Shown here: positions 1 to 10,298 of the stretch, piece after piece
How the letters are laid out: each line of letters opens with the position of its first letter
Position numbering within the stretch: the stretch's first letter is position 1
NCBI GenBank assembly: GCA_963576725.1
Contig: OY755239.1
Location: 62,662,953 to 62,726,952 of the forward strand
Length of the DNA: 64,000 nucleotides
Reading direction: 5' to 3'
Source of the DNA: Azorinus chamasolen
Taxonomy: Eukaryota > Mollusca > Bivalvia > Cardiida > Solecurtidae
Made by a program: the position numbers and the translations under genes
The notes under the pieces: model-generated
Told to the model about the DNA's origin: nothing
Seen by the model: the letters and a program-made list of their open reading frames with translations, nothing else
Databases searched by the model: none

Positions 1-205
1 TGACCAATCAGATACTTGAGAATGATCTCAGACTCAGACTCAGAAGTTTTATAACCTTGGGTCCTGGTGTAATTTTGACTACTTCCGATTCGACCAAGCG
101 TTTGAAAAAATTCAGACCGGGTGTCAAACAACTTGGATCCTAAAATCTGCGTCTCATCTGGATCCAAACTGTTTGAAAATGTCAGATCGGGATAATGATC
201 GTGCG
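1..205. mobile_element. Degenerate HpC-type hairpin debris at window edge
   Basis: Bases 1-60 match the right half of the palindromic unit at 3255-3312 (GACCAATCA...GATCTCAGACTCA). Bases 70-180 carry a worn HpC hairpin, with AACTTGGATCC and TCTGGATCCAAACTGTTTG around a decayed GCGTCTCATC arm. Both ends are indistinct. Confidence 0.35.
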
Positions 206-231
206 ATTAAAAGTAAGTATAACCCCCGTCC

Positions 232-428
232 TAACTCATTCCCTCCTAGACTATTTTTAGACACAACCTCTTTGAATTAATTTACCGAAAAGGACCTTTA
301 ACTATACCAAAGGGAGACATTTATAATTGTGTAGTTTTGAAACCATTGTGATAAATATCTATCACAATGGTTTCAAAAATGTGTTATACGGAGCCGCAAA
401 AATGCGTCAATAGGATAGAATGGGTTAA
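232..428 (+). mobile_element. HpB MITE with collapsed hairpin
   Basis: Starts TAACTCATTCCCTCC and ends GAATGGGTTAA. The AAACCATTGTGATAAATA arm runs straight into TCTATCACAATGG, so the GAGCATTTGCTCC apex stem is deleted. The terminal TTAA is shared with the next element. Confidence 0.7.
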
Positions 429-662
429 CCCTTTCCCTGTTGTATATTCATGTAAGAAATAATGAAGTCATGAATATTAATTAGATTATTTTTTTCATAA
501 TGGCATATAAACACAGGACATTTTGGTTCAGACAGAAGCTGTAGAATCAGATCTATAACACACCATAAGCAAATAGAGCAGACCCTGATTAGACGGCTCC
601 TATACTGGGTCTATTCTGTTTGCAAATGCGTAAACATGTGCTTACATAAGGGAATGGGTTAA
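425..662 (-). mobile_element. HpA2 MITE
   Basis: TTAACCCTTTCCC at the left and GGGAATGGGTTAA at the right. The hairpin arm is AGAGCAGACCCTGATTAGACGG. The right arm is shortened directly after the apex (CTCCTATACTGGGTC). It abuts the previous HpB through one common TTAA. Confidence 0.7.
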
Positions 663-715
663 GGCGGATAGTAGCCTAATGCAGAAAACAAATAATGCAG
701 AATTTCTGCGCTTTA
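663..715. mobile_element. HpF hairpin-arm fragment
   Basis: GTAGCCTAATGCAG followed by AATGCAGAATTTCTGC resembles the HpF arm and its apex-proximal part. No termini remain. Confidence 0.3.
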
Positions 716-725
716 CAACAGTTTG

Positions 726-1110
726 TTAACTCTTTCGGCGCCAATATCGCCTGTTGGCACCATTGAAAACAGTGCAGTCCCAGGTCAGATGTCGCCTGTT
801 GGCACCATTGAAAACAGTGCAGTCCCAGGTCAGATGTTGCCTGTTGGCACCATTGAAAACAGTGCAGTCCCAGGTCAGATGTCGCCTGTTGGCACCATTG
901 AAAACAGTGCAGTCCCAGGTCAGATGCCGCCTTTTCAAGGCGGCATCTGACCTGGGACTACACTGTTTTCTGTATTATTTTAGCCCAAGGATACAGGTTT
1001 TCAAAAACAAATGTTTTACTAATATACCTTTATTATTTAGTTTAGAATTATATTCAACATGAAATTATTATTGCAGACGACACTTTTGAATTTGGCGCCA
1101 AAAGGGTTAA
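726..1110 (+). mobile_element. HpD MITE with expanded left arm
   Basis: TTAACTCTTTCGGCGCC at the left and TTTGGCGCCAAAAGGGTTAA at the right. The hairpin centre CCGCCTTTTCAAGGCGG lies near 926-947. The left arm is repeated four times (see 750-929) and the right arm is present once. The ~70-100-codon ORFs here are a product of the 45-bp period, not genes. Confidence 0.75.
750..929 (+). repeat. 45-bp tandem repeat, four units, inside HpD
   Basis: Units start at 750, 795, 840 and 885 and begin CCTGTTGGCACCATTG. Each unit contains the hairpin arm CAGTGCAGTCCCAGGTCAGA. They are nearly identical, so the expansion is recent relative to the element. Confidence 0.9.
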
Positions 1111-1480
1111 AGCTAACATCTGGTTGCTCATAACATGTGTCGCTCTATGTTGTTTCAGGTTAATAATCGGACCAATCCTATACTTGAGGATGAGTTTGGA
1201 CACACACGATGTGTGGGATGAACGTACAGCTACAGGGAAGTCGGTATAAGCATACTTCATATAGACATTTCCGCTTCATGTGACTATCAGCGTGTTTACC
1301 TGGATAAAAAAGTATTTCAAGTATTTCATAATGATGAAGAGACTGTTTTAAGCTAAAAGTTAAAGCTAAAAGTTATAGTGTGTAACCAATATTTTACCTA
1401 AGAAATACTAGAGGTTTGTTTTTGTCGCAAAAACAGATGTATCCCCCTTTCATCCTCTTTCCAATACCCAAGTGTAATGC
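1111..1480. other. No recognised feature
   Basis: Unique-looking AT-rich sequence with no convincing ORF and no hairpin element. Confidence 0.5.
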
Positions 1481-1950
1481 CTGTATTGATATGCGAGCGT
1501 TATTGCCCTTGATACCTATGGGAGACAATTTCAAAACCCCAGGTGCATAATAAGTAATGCTGAGCAACATTCCTGAGAAGTTTGGTGACTCTAGCCTTCA
1601 GAGATACGCGCGACACAAAGTTATCATATCAGGGACAATAACTCCAAAGTTATCAGGGGAAAGAATAAAAAACAAGTGCACAACAACTCATGCTGGTCAA
1701 CATTCCTGAGAAGTTTAGTGACTCTAACCCTAGCGGTCTCAGAGATACGAGCGACACAACGTTTGTCTAATTTTAAGTCATCAGAGGCAATAACTCAACA
1801 ATTATCAGAGGGAGACAATTAAAAAACAACAGATGCACAACAACTCATGCTGGTGAACATTTCTGTGACAGATAGACGGACGGACGGACTGACTGACAGT
1901 CACCTCTGGCAAAAAACAATATGTCCCGCCATAAATGGGGGAGACATAAT
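1481..1950. repeat. Mollusc-type dispersed repeat with internal duplication
   Basis: Two diverged ~170-bp copies are visible, each with CAACTCATGCTGGT, ACATTCCTGAGAAGTTT and TACGAGCGACACAA-like segments. They are followed by (GACG)n and GGGGGAGACATAA. This layout is typical of abundant bivalve interspersed repeats. Exact ends are not defined. Confidence 0.5.
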
Positions 1951-2050
1951 TAATGTAAGATATAACGATTGTATGAGGATTAGTTAGCTAGATTTTTATA
2001 AAGTTATGAACACAGCAATGATTTACCATGATACATACTGTAGAATAAAA

Positions 2051-2281
2051 TTCACCTTTTCACCGCCAATGTCGCAATAATGCACCACGACAAATAGTGC
2101 AGTCCCACATCAGACGCCGCCTTGAAAAGGGACTTCACTTTTTGTCTCAAACTCTATTTCTATATCTGTGCTTTAGTCCTTTGAAATTTGCATTTATTTA
2201 TCTCATTCCCTTATTTTACCGAATTATTTAACAAAATTGATTTGCAGACGACAATTAGAAAGTTGGCGCCGAAAGGGTTAA
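2051..2281 (+). mobile_element. HpD MITE, right arm damaged
   Basis: TTCACCTTTTCACCGCC at the left (TTAA mutated) and GGCGCCGAAAGGGTTAA at the right. The apex CGCCGCCTTG runs into AAAAGGGACTTCAC, so most of the right-arm apex stem is lost. Confidence 0.7.
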
Positions 2282-2282
2282 T

Positions 2283-2393
2283 AAGCAAACATCGTATGTC
2301 ATGATCAGAAAGCCCCCTAAAGGAGTAGTTTGCTCTATGTCTACTCTGTTTTGCAAATACGTCAAAAGACGTATCTATACCGTAAAGGATTAA
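2283..2393 (-). mobile_element. HpA2 fragment
   Basis: Begins AGCAAAC and ends TCTACTCTGTTTTGCAAATA, then GGATTAA. Only the hairpin side and one terminus remain, and the apex is degraded. Confidence 0.45.
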
Positions 2394-2496
2394 GTAGACT
2401 GAGACATTTCCCCCATTATTTTAAGCTGAAATAAAACGATTCGTTTATTTTAAATCATAAGTCTGCTAAGCGCGGCCGGATTAACATTTGCAAATA

Positions 2497-2701
2497 CAGT
2501 AGAGCCTGTCTTAAGAGGTCATTCACTTATTGAACACACGCTTTTTAAAAAGCAGGTTGTTGTTTAATGCATGGCAAAAGTAGTGCATAAAGCTCCTACA
2601 GGAGCTTTCTGCGTTACTTTTGACCTGCATTAAGCTACCACCTGCCTTACATACCAATAAATTGACATACATTTGATGGATGTTTAAGACAGGTTCTACT
2701 G
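2497..2701. mobile_element. HpF4 MITE
   Basis: TA-flanked. Termini are CAGTAGAGCCTGTCTTAAG and its complement near 2687-2701. The hairpin AGCAGGTTGTTGTTTAATGC to GCATTAAGCTACCACCTGC has apex AGCTCCTACAGGAGCT. Confidence 0.75.
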
Positions 2702-2951
2702 TAGTTTGAAACAAGCTGAGACGCAAAGCAACTAATTCAAGTTGTTGTCCTAGATCGACAATTAAAAATACAGCAAGTAAATGATTCACCAGGAAAAGAC
2801 TTAAGAAAAAGTCTGCTTCATTTCCACTAAGCTGAAGCAGCCGCAGAGAAAGAGAAACGGGAGATTTAAATTAAGACCTGAAAATATATAGCTTAAATTA
2901 AAAGAGATTAAAACTCATTTATTTCCATTACACTGTGACATATATATTTTC

Positions 2952-3184
2952 TTAACCCTTTCCCTCATATAAACGTGTTTTCACGCATTTGCAAACAGAG
3001 TATATCAAGATCAGACGGTTCCTATAGGAGCCGTCTGATTAGGGTCTGCTCTGTTTGCTAATGGAATTAGATAGATCTGTTTCTTTATTTTCTAAAATGG
3101 CTACAATATTCCACCTTTCATGTTTCATTAAAACTATTTTGATCATGAATATTCAACAGAAATTGAAAGTTGCTCAGAATATAG
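2952..3184 (+). mobile_element. HpA1 MITE, right end lost
   Basis: TTAACCCTTTCCCTCATA start, then a full hairpin (about 2992-3060) with apex GGTTCCTATAGGAGCC. The internal part reaches AATATTCAACAG and is then replaced by the palindromic unit at 3185. The right terminus is missing. Confidence 0.75.
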
Positions 3185-3312
3185 AAGCTTTTGATTGGTC
3201 AGATTTGAGTTCTCAAGCTTTTGATTGGTCAGATTTGAGCCAAAGGCTCAAATCTGACCAATCAAAAGCTTGAGAACGATCTCAGACTCAACTAAAAGCT
3301 TTATAAGCATGG
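3185..3312. repeat. Palindrome with duplicated left arm
   Basis: AGCTTTTGATTGGTCAGATT occurs at 3185 and 3217. The second copy pairs with AATCTGACCAATCAAAAGCT at about 3251-3270 around GAGCCAAAGGCTC. The tail GATCTCAGACTCA...GGACCC recurs at 10-62. The host family is unknown. Confidence 0.65.
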
Positions 3313-3457
3313 ACCCAGGGAAAGTCGTTTTTACTCAAAATGTACTTATATGAAACAAAAGCCACACTATACCCGGATTACATTAAACATTCGGACAGAC
3401 ACATTTGAGCAAATAAAGCAGACCTAGACCAAACTGTTTCTGAGGAAACTAGGAGTA

Positions 3458-4822
3458 TCACTAAAGGTGGTGAATACCCCAGCACGACAGCCTTGATTGC
3501 AAATCGAAGTTTGTGACAACAAATACCCATGTAAGAGGATCAAAGGGCAAAATACCCAAAGTTCAAGTGGGGATAATTCTGTAATTCCTGCCACTAAACA
3601 CAGGAAAAGTGTGTCTTGTACTTGTACTATTCGTGGTTATTATCTATGTCAAATATCAATTCAATAACTTTCAAATTGAAGGAGGAATTTGCGACACCAA
3701 CTCCCCATTTTTCATGCCAAAATGACAAAAATACTCAAAGCTCAGGGGGAGATAATCCTGCAATGGCCAGCGATAAACACATGCATATTGCGTCTTGCTA
3801 CCATGTGTGGTCATGATGTATACCAAACTTAAATTAAAATAACTTTTAAACTAAAGGAGGAGATTGCGACACCAACTCCCCATGTTTCATGCCAAAATGA
3901 CAAATAAACCCTCAAAGTTAAAGTGGAGATAATTCTGCAACAAGTGAAAATTGCGTGTTGCACATCTACCATTCATGGTAATTATGTATACCAAATTCAA
4001 TGACTTTAAAACTGAAAGAGGAGTTCGCGACGCCAACTACCAATATTTCATGCCAAAATGACAAAAATACTCAAAGTTCAAGGGGAGATAATTCTGCATT
4101 GCCCAGCAATAAACACATGGAAATACGTCTTGCACATATACCATTCGTGGTTATTATGTATACCAAATATAAACTGAATAACTTTAAGATTGAAGAAGGA
4201 GTTCGCGACACCAACTACCAATGTTTCATGAATAAAAGTAAACAATAGTGTGTTTGTGAAACACTTATGCTCCCCGACCTTTGACCCTGAAGGATGACCT
4301 TGACCGTTGATCCATGGGTCAGGGAGTTAAACGCAACACATCGTCTTTGTGTGATGAACATTTGTGCCACGTTATTTTGAAATCCATTCACAGATAAAAA
4401 AAAGTTACAGAAGGGACACGACGGACGGACAGACGGACAATGCGATTACTATATGCCCGCCGTTGGGGGCAAAATAATCCTCAAGTTCAGGGGGAGATAA
4501 TTCTGCAATGGCCAGAAGGAAACACATGAAAATTGCGTCTTGCACATCTACCATTCGTGGTTAGCATGTATACCAAATATAAACTGAATAATTTTCAGAT
4601 TGAAGGAGGAGTTCGCGACACCAACAACTCATATTTCATGGAAAAAAGTAAAACAACCATTCATGTTATTATTTATGCTAAATACAAATTCAGTAACTTC
4701 AAAAACTGAAAGATGAATTCGCGACACCAACTACCCATGTTCAAATGCGGAGGGATCACCCAACCGACCGCCGGACAGACTGATTCCAGTATACCCCCTC
4801 AAACAAGTTTGCGGGGGTATAA
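3458..4822 (+). mobile_element. Pearl/Helentron-like element with internal tandem repeats
   Basis: Starts TCACTAAAGGTGGTGA. It holds several ~170-180-bp diverged units (GCGACACCAACT... TTCATGCCAAAATGAC...ATTCGTGGTTATTATG). It ends in ACCGACCGCCGGACAG followed by a CCCCC/GGGGG hairpin containing CAAACAAGTTTG. A shorter copy with the same ends is at 62537-63240. Internal tandem units with a 3' hairpin and no inverted termini fit the non-autonomous Helitron-like elements known in bivalves. That classification is inference. Confidence 0.55.
4255..4470 (+). repeat. Bivalve 'GACCTTGACC' repeat, likely inserted in the Pearl-like element
   Basis: CTTTGACCCTGAAGG, then GACCTTGACC, GGGTCAGGGAG, GTGTGATGAACATTTGTGCC, (GACG)n and GGGGGCAAAATAA. 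This architecture is very common in bivalve genomes. It separates two groups of the ~175-bp units. Confidence 0.5.
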
Positions 4823-4944
4823 TAATTGATCAGGGTCTTCACTAATTGCTACAGTTTCAGTCTAATCAGTTTTCAAACTTGTGTGAAATTTGGTTATTTA
4901 ACTTCACAGATGATGGATATGAGAGAATGGGTGTCCGAATAATT

Positions 4945-5152
4945 GCAGAAGAACCTGTCTTGAACGACCATCAAAAAGAGGTCTAAGTATGGGTATGTAA
5001 GGCAGGTGGTAGCTTAATGCAGGTCAAAAGTAATGCAGAAAGCTCATATAAGCGCGCTTTTTGCACGACGTTTATCCTACATTAAGCAATAACCTGCTTT
5101 TAAAGACACCTCTGTTAAATAAAAGAACTACAGCTTAGGACCAGTTCTACTG
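4945..5152. mobile_element. HpF4 MITE, degraded
   Basis: GAACCTGTCTTGAACGACC at the left and AGGACCAGTTCTACTG at the right. The arm GGCAGGTGGTAGCTTAATGC is intact on the left. The apex is altered to CTCATATAAGCGCG. Confidence 0.6.
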
Positions 5153-5164
5153 AAGAGTAATATG

Positions 5165-5520
5165 GGTACATGTGACTGTGTAGTTATGATATGACCTGTC
5201 AGGATCGTAGCTAAATCCAAATGTAATGTACGCACCGTGGAGGCGGGCTATAGGGGTCCTGGGACATGCTCCCCGGGAAAATTTAGAATTGTGTAGTTTT
5301 TTTTAAACCATTGTGATAAATAGAGCATTTGCTCCTATAGGAGCAAATGCTCTATTTATCAAAATGGTTTCAAAAGATGACGTTTACAGATGTGTTAAAA
5401 GGCGTCAGTATGAGGGAATGGGTGTAAAGTTTACATGACAGGACAACGTTTTATCAAAGTCTACCGCCTTAACCTTCTATTTCTGTTATGTTATCACCTT
5501 TCAAATTGATGTTACGTCTT
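5165..5520 (+). repeat. Block duplicated in inverted orientation at 29.79-30.38 kb
   Basis: GTCAGGATCGTAGCT, AATGTACGCACCGTGG, the HpB hairpin, AAAGTTTACATGACA and GCGTAAGTGCGTAT occur in the same order on the opposite strand at 29.79-30.38 kb. The shared block includes the MITE and its flanks. Confidence 0.6.
5218..5428 (+). mobile_element. HpB MITE variant
   Basis: Hairpin with a full GAGCATTTGCTCCTATAGG apex, then GACGTTTACAGATG and GAGGGAATGGGTGTAA. The left end carries one copy of the 40-bp unit (ACGCACCGTGG...) that is amplified at 30.05 kb, instead of the usual TAGGCTATTTT end. Confidence 0.6.
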
Positions 5521-5639
5521 TGCGTAAGTGCGTATGGCTAGATACGCCTATTGATACCCCTATAATACGCCTATTGATACCCCTATAATGCATACCCCGA
5601 TCCAATGATTTAAAAACTACACAACTCTAAATGTGTACA

Positions 5640-6350
5640 GGGGAGCATTGTAGACATGTAAAATGAAAAAAACAACAAACTAGAAATGATTTTTTTTTCA
5701 AATCCCGTTAAAAAAGGGGACATCGTAACGAGAAATGATTGGGTTTTTTTTTCAAATCACGTTAAAAAAATTATGCAATGTAACGTAATTTGAAAAAAAA
5801 TATCAAATAATACAAATTTAAAAAAAAGTTAATACAGGTATAAGATAAATAAGTAGTAGCATATCGATTGAATACAATACTATCAGAAACAATATTATAT
5901 ATATTATTCATACATAATACTTTATATTAGTAATAATGAACTGAAACCGTATGTGGCATTTCCTGCATGACACTTCCGACACTTCTGTGTCACGATGCAC
6001 ATGCGATTTGCTCTAGCACAAGAAACTAGATATATATTGCATATGAACATGAGTCTGTTTAAAGCCGGGATTTAACATAGTTACTTGTTTTGTAGTTTCC
6101 CGATATTTGCACACCTAAGTATGCTCAGATGAGTTTTTTTCTGATCCGGTGCCCGTCCATCCGTCCATTCATCTTTTAGTCCGTCCGTGCTTTAAACGGC
6201 ACCTCCAAATGCACAAGGCAGAATGTAACAAAACTGTACATAAATGATCTTAGTATCATGATCTGACAAAACTGCTACATTGTAAATTAAAATGCTGAAC
6301 CTTAGTTGTCATGGAAACCAAAATAAATCTTTAAATATATTTTTGTCTAA
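5640..6350 (+). repeat. Left copy of a ~700-bp inverted repeat around the LINE
   Basis: Starts GGGGAGCATTGTAGACATG, then T-rich stretches with CAAATCCCGTTAAAA, TGTCACGATGCACATGCG, GTCCGTCCGTGC and GTCATGGAAACCAA. Each segment recurs, complemented and in reverse order, between 11673 and about 10950. Confidence 0.7.
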
Positions 6351-6398
6351 AACCAGTATGTTCGAAAGGAATAGTCTTCTAGTGACCTTCTGCCTAAA

Positions 6399-9194
6399 TT
6401 GCTTAACTCATGCTATTATCTCAAAACATATGGCAGTAGTGTTGTTGACTATGTCCTAAGTACACTGAATTTATTTCAATATGTAGATTATTTTAATGTT
6501 GACGACCCGAATATATTGTCTGACCATTGTACGATTGATTTTACCTTATGTTTTGATAAACCGTTACTTAACTGTTCTCTAAATGATTATACTTTTGAAC
6601 ATGTGAATCATAAATATACTTGGAATAATGATAAGACAAGACTATTTACAGATAGATTGGAAGAAACTAGTAGTAAAGCTAGACTTGACCATTTTAGTGA
6701 CAATGTAGTTAATGCGGTTAGTAATGACGACTGTTGTATTAACCAGTTAAGTAGTATACTAGACGGAGTAGTCTCCCCTCTGTTCAAACACAATATTGTT
6801 AATAATAATAGTGATGAAACAGTTCATTGTGAGACAAATAACAATAAATGGTTTACGCCAGAATGTGATGAAAAAAGAAGATTATTTTATAATGCTCTTA
6901 ATTTGTATAGAACAAACAATGAAGAACCAAATAGAGCAAATATGGTAGCTAAGCGATCTGACTATAAATTGTGTCTACGAAAGGCCAGATATGACTATGA
7001 TAGAAGGAAAACACAAACTTTAATTGAATCAAAACAAAAGAATGCTAAATTATATTGGAGAATGTTAAAAGAATGTTCAGGTGTAAAACGTTGTAACATA
7101 TCATTAAATGTTTTCGAACAATATTTTAAATCTGTAAATAACCCAGAAGATAGGTTTTTCAGCGCAGATGAGGATATATTGTATTTTGTTGAACGTTATG
7201 AAAAGGAGGAATTCAGTACTATGTTCGAAGAACTAAACATACCTTTTTCTACTGAGGAAATTGCTAAGTCAATTAATCAGTTAAAAACAAACAAGAGTGG
7301 AGGCCCTGATCTGTACCTTAATGAAATGTTTATTCACGGGAAAACAATTCTTATACCTTATATACTTTCGTTGTTCAATAAAATATTTGAAAAAGGATAC
7401 TTTCCAGACAGTTGGTCTGAGGGTTTTGTTGTCCCACTACACAAGAAAGGTACTATAAATGATGTAAATAACTATAGAGGCATTACTCTACTTAGTTCCA
7501 TAGGTAAATTATTTACTAGAGTTTTGAACAATCGCTTATGTGAATGGGCTGAAAATTACTGTGTATACATAGAAGTTCAGGCAGGGTTTAGGTCAAATAT
7601 GGGCACATCGGATAATGTTTTTGTACTTCATGGGCTTGTTAATCATGTTATAAATAGTGGAAAACAATTATTTTGTGCTTTCATAGATTATAGTAAGGCT
7701 TTTGATTGTATTAATAGAGATTGTCTTTGGACAAAATTAATTAAATTAGGGATAAGAGGAAATATTATGAATGTTATGCGATCAATCTATGCTAGTGTAA
7801 AGTCAAGAGTTAAATATCTTAACCAGTTAAGTAATAGTTTTGAATGCCAATTAGGTGTACGTCAAGGTGATTGTTTGTCCCCTTTTCTTTTTTCTATGTT
7901 CCTAAATGATATAGAAGATATGTACGTTACTAGTGGACTTGACGGAATTGATGTCGATACTTTTAAAATGTTCTTAATTCTTTATGCTGACGACATTGTC
8001 ATTTTTGCAAACAGTAGTGCTGAACTCCAAACAAGTTTAGATTTGTTACATAGCTATTGCAATAGATGGAAGTTAAAGGTAAATGTACCGAAAACCAAGG
8101 TTTTAATATTTAGAAAGGGTGGTAGACTTCCAACAAATATAAGTTTTCATTATGGTGAAGATAACTTGGATATTGTTAACAATTTTGTTTATCTTGGCGT
8201 GGTCTTCACAACAACTGGATCTTTTACAGAGGCACAAAGTACTTTAGCGGGGCAAGGTCTAAAAGCTATTTTCAAAATGAACAAATATTTATACAAATTC
8301 ACAAATATATCTGTTAAACATAGACTAGAGTTATTTGATAAGCTTGTGCTGCCTATTTTTAATTATTGTAGTGAAATTTGGGGTTTTCATCCAGCTAAAA
8401 CAATAGAGCGAGTACATCTACAATTTTGCAAGCGATTACTTGGTGTTAAAAAAAGTACCCAAAATGATTTTGTTTATGGGGAATTAGGCAGAATGCCATT
8501 GCAAAATTTGAGGTTTTTTAATGCTATCAAATTTTGGACGAAAATATTACATAGCTCGGAAAATAAATATATTAGTAAAGTTTATAACATGTTGTATAAC
8601 GATACTTTGAATAACCAAAGCAGAAAAAACTGGTGTTCGCTTATTAGGGATCTACTGTGTTCCCTTGGCTTTTTTGATGCCTGGTTGTTCCAAACAGTCG
8701 GTGATACTAGATTGTTTTTACGTACCGTAAAGCTAAGAATTAAAGATCAGTTTATGCAAAAGTGGCAAGCTAGATTGAATACTTCTACAAGAGCAATATT
8801 TTACAGACATATAGCTGAATTTAAGTTAAAATCGTATTTAGAGACTGTTAATGTGAAAATATTTCGTGTTAGCATGACACGGTTACGTTTGTCGTCACAC
8901 AGATTATGCATCGAAACTGGAAGATGGAATCAACCTAATAGTATCCCTGTTAATGATCGTATTTGTAATGTCTGTAACTTATTAGAGGACGAATACCATT
9001 TTGTGATTGAATGTCAAATGTACAAAGAATTGAGAAAGCAGTTAATATCGTCTTATTACTGGAGATTCCCTAGCATGTTTAAATTTATTGAATTGGTAAA
9101 CTCAGAAAATGCGCATACTGTTAAACGACTTGCTACATATATACAAAAAGCTTTTGCAATCAGGTCAAATCTCTTGTATAATGCTCGTATATGA
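6399..9194 (+). CDS. LINE ORF2-type protein: partial endonuclease plus reverse transcriptase
   Basis: This is a polyprotein fragment of a LINE that would nick DNA and reverse-transcribe its own RNA at the nick. Residues 10-55 match the C-terminal end of an apurinic-type endonuclease (SSVVDYVL, then ILSDHCTIDF); the catalytic N-terminal part is absent. Reverse-transcriptase motifs follow in order: GFVVPLHKKG, NNYRGITLLSSIGKLF, FIDYSKAFD (D430), GVRQGDCLSPFLF and YADD (residues 529-532). A Cys/His cluster CNVCNLLEDEYHFVIEC lies near residues 855-872. The frame is open from 6375; no ATG marks a real start and the listed first codon is TTG. There are no internal stops across 931 codons, so the copy is young or only recently inactivated. 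The clade is not assigned. Confidence 0.9.
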   Translation: MLNSCYYLKTYGSSVVDYVLSTLNLFQYVDYFNVDDPNILSDHCTIDFTLCFDKPLLNCSLNDYTFEHVNHKYTWNNDKTRLFTDRLEETSSKARLDHFSDNVVNAVSNDDCCINQLSSILDGVVSPLFKHNIVNNNSDETVHCETNNNKWFTPECDEKRRLFYNALNLYRTNNEEPNRANMVAKRSDYKLCLRKARYDYDRRKTQTLIESKQKNAKLYWRMLKECSGVKRCNISLNVFEQYFKSVNNPEDRFFSADEDILYFVERYEKEEFSTMFEELNIPFSTEEIAKSINQLKTNKSGGPDLYLNEMFIHGKTILIPYILSLFNKIFEKGYFPDSWSEGFVVPLHKKGTINDVNNYRGITLLSSIGKLFTRVLNNRLCEWAENYCVYIEVQAGFRSNMGTSDNVFVLHGLVNHVINSGKQLFCAFIDYSKAFDCINRDCLWTKLIKLGIRGNIMNVMRSIYASVKSRVKYLNQLSNSFECQLGVRQGDCLSPFLFSMFLNDIEDMYVTSGLDGIDVDTFKMFLILYADDIVIFANSSAELQTSLDLLHSYCNRWKLKVNVPKTKVLIFRKGGRLPTNISFHYGEDNLDIVNNFVYLGVVFTTTGSFTEAQSTLAGQGLKAIFKMNKYLYKFTNISVKHRLELFDKLVLPIFNYCSEIWGFHPAKTIERVHLQFCKRLLGVKKSTQNDFVYGELGRMPLQNLRFFNAIKFWTKILHSSENKYISKVYNMLYNDTLNNQSRKNWCSLIRDLLCSLGFFDAWLFQTVGDTRLFLRTVKLRIKDQFMQKWQARLNTSTRAIFYRHIAEFKLKSYLETVNVKIFRVSMTRLRLSSHRLCIETGRWNQPNSIPVNDRICNVCNLLEDEYHFVIECQMYKELRKQLISSYYWRFPSMFKFIELVNSENAHTVKRLATYIQKAFAIRSNLLYNARI

Positions 9195-9226
9195 TCAAAT
9201 ATGGTTTTGAGATTAATTTGGATGAG

Positions 9227-9480
9227 TTAACCTTTTCCCTAGTATAAACGAGTTTTCACGCATTTGCAAACAGGTTAGACCCAGATCAGACGTCTCCTAG
9301 AGGAGCCGTCTGATCAGTGTATGCTCTGTTTGCTAATATCATTTGATAGATATGTTTCTCTAATTTCTAAAATGGCTGCAATGTCCCCCCCCCCCTTCCA
9401 TAGTTTGTTAAAACTCATATGTACATGAATATTTAGTAGGTATTGGAACTTGGAAAAACATGTAACAAGGAAAGGGTTAA
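9227..9480 (+). mobile_element. HpA1 MITE inside the LINE 3' region
   Basis: TTAACCTTTTCCCTAGTA start and GGAAAGGGTTAA end, with TTAA on both sides. The hairpin is at about 9266-9335 with apex CTCCTAGAGGAG. It carries a C10 run near 9386. It begins 33 bases after the LINE stop codon, so it inserted after the LINE or was carried by it. Confidence 0.8.
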
Positions 9481-10012
9481 ATAATAAATATTAAATATTA
9501 AAAATGTTAAATATTAAATTATAAGTACTAAATACTATTATATCATCGCATGTTTATGTTACCTATCTTAGTTGTTATTGATGGTGATGTGATCATGGTG
9601 CTTTTCGTTACTACTTATACAAGTTCTTGCTATTGCAAACGCCGCATAATGCTATGCTATTTTATAAACAATACGTTCAATGCCACTTGTCAGTCTTACC
9701 AAAGTTTCGTTTTCGGGTAAGATAGACGGAGAAGTGGACGTTTCGTCAGCGCAATCTAACTTTATGTTTTGCATATATCTAATGTTGCGCTGACATTATT
9801 TTACCTTCACAGACACCGCCTGTTAACCTTGTCAACAAGGTTAATTACAAAGTGGTAATCAAATTTTCATTATTTCAAGGGAGGTGACAATGATAAGCAC
9901 ACAAATAATGAAAGCACAGATGTTCATATCGTTTAAGCGTTTCGTCCTGTATAGTATAAGGTCATATTGCTTCAGTATATGCTCAAATAATGTGTGTATA
10001 TATGTGTGTATA

Positions 10013-10298
10013 TGTGTATGTATGTATGTATGTATGTATGTGTGTATGTATGTATGTATGTATGTATGTATGTATGTATGTATGTATGTATGTATGTATG
10101 TATGTATGTATGTATGTATGTATGTATGTATGTATGTATGTATGTATGTATGTATGTATGTATGTATGTATGTATGTATGTAGTATGTATGTATGTATGT
10201 ATGTATGTATGTATGTATGTATGTATGTATGTATGTATGTATGTATGTATGTATTTATGTATGTATGTATGTATGTGTATGTATATATATGTATGTAT
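10013..10298. repeat. (ATGT)n microsatellite
   Basis: About 280 bases of tetranucleotide repeat, interrupted by a one-base slip near 10182 and by variants at both ends. All ORFs across it (Met-Tyr-Val-Cys or Ile-His-Thr-Tyr repeats) are artefacts of the repeat. Confidence 0.97.

Noticed and set aside
723..1062. ORFs of 70-102 codons with repeated peptide units
   Set aside because: The 45-bp repeat is a multiple of three, so any open frame repeats. It lies inside an HpD MITE.
6608..6793. 61-codon minus-strand ORF
   Set aside because: It is antisense to the LINE coding frame.
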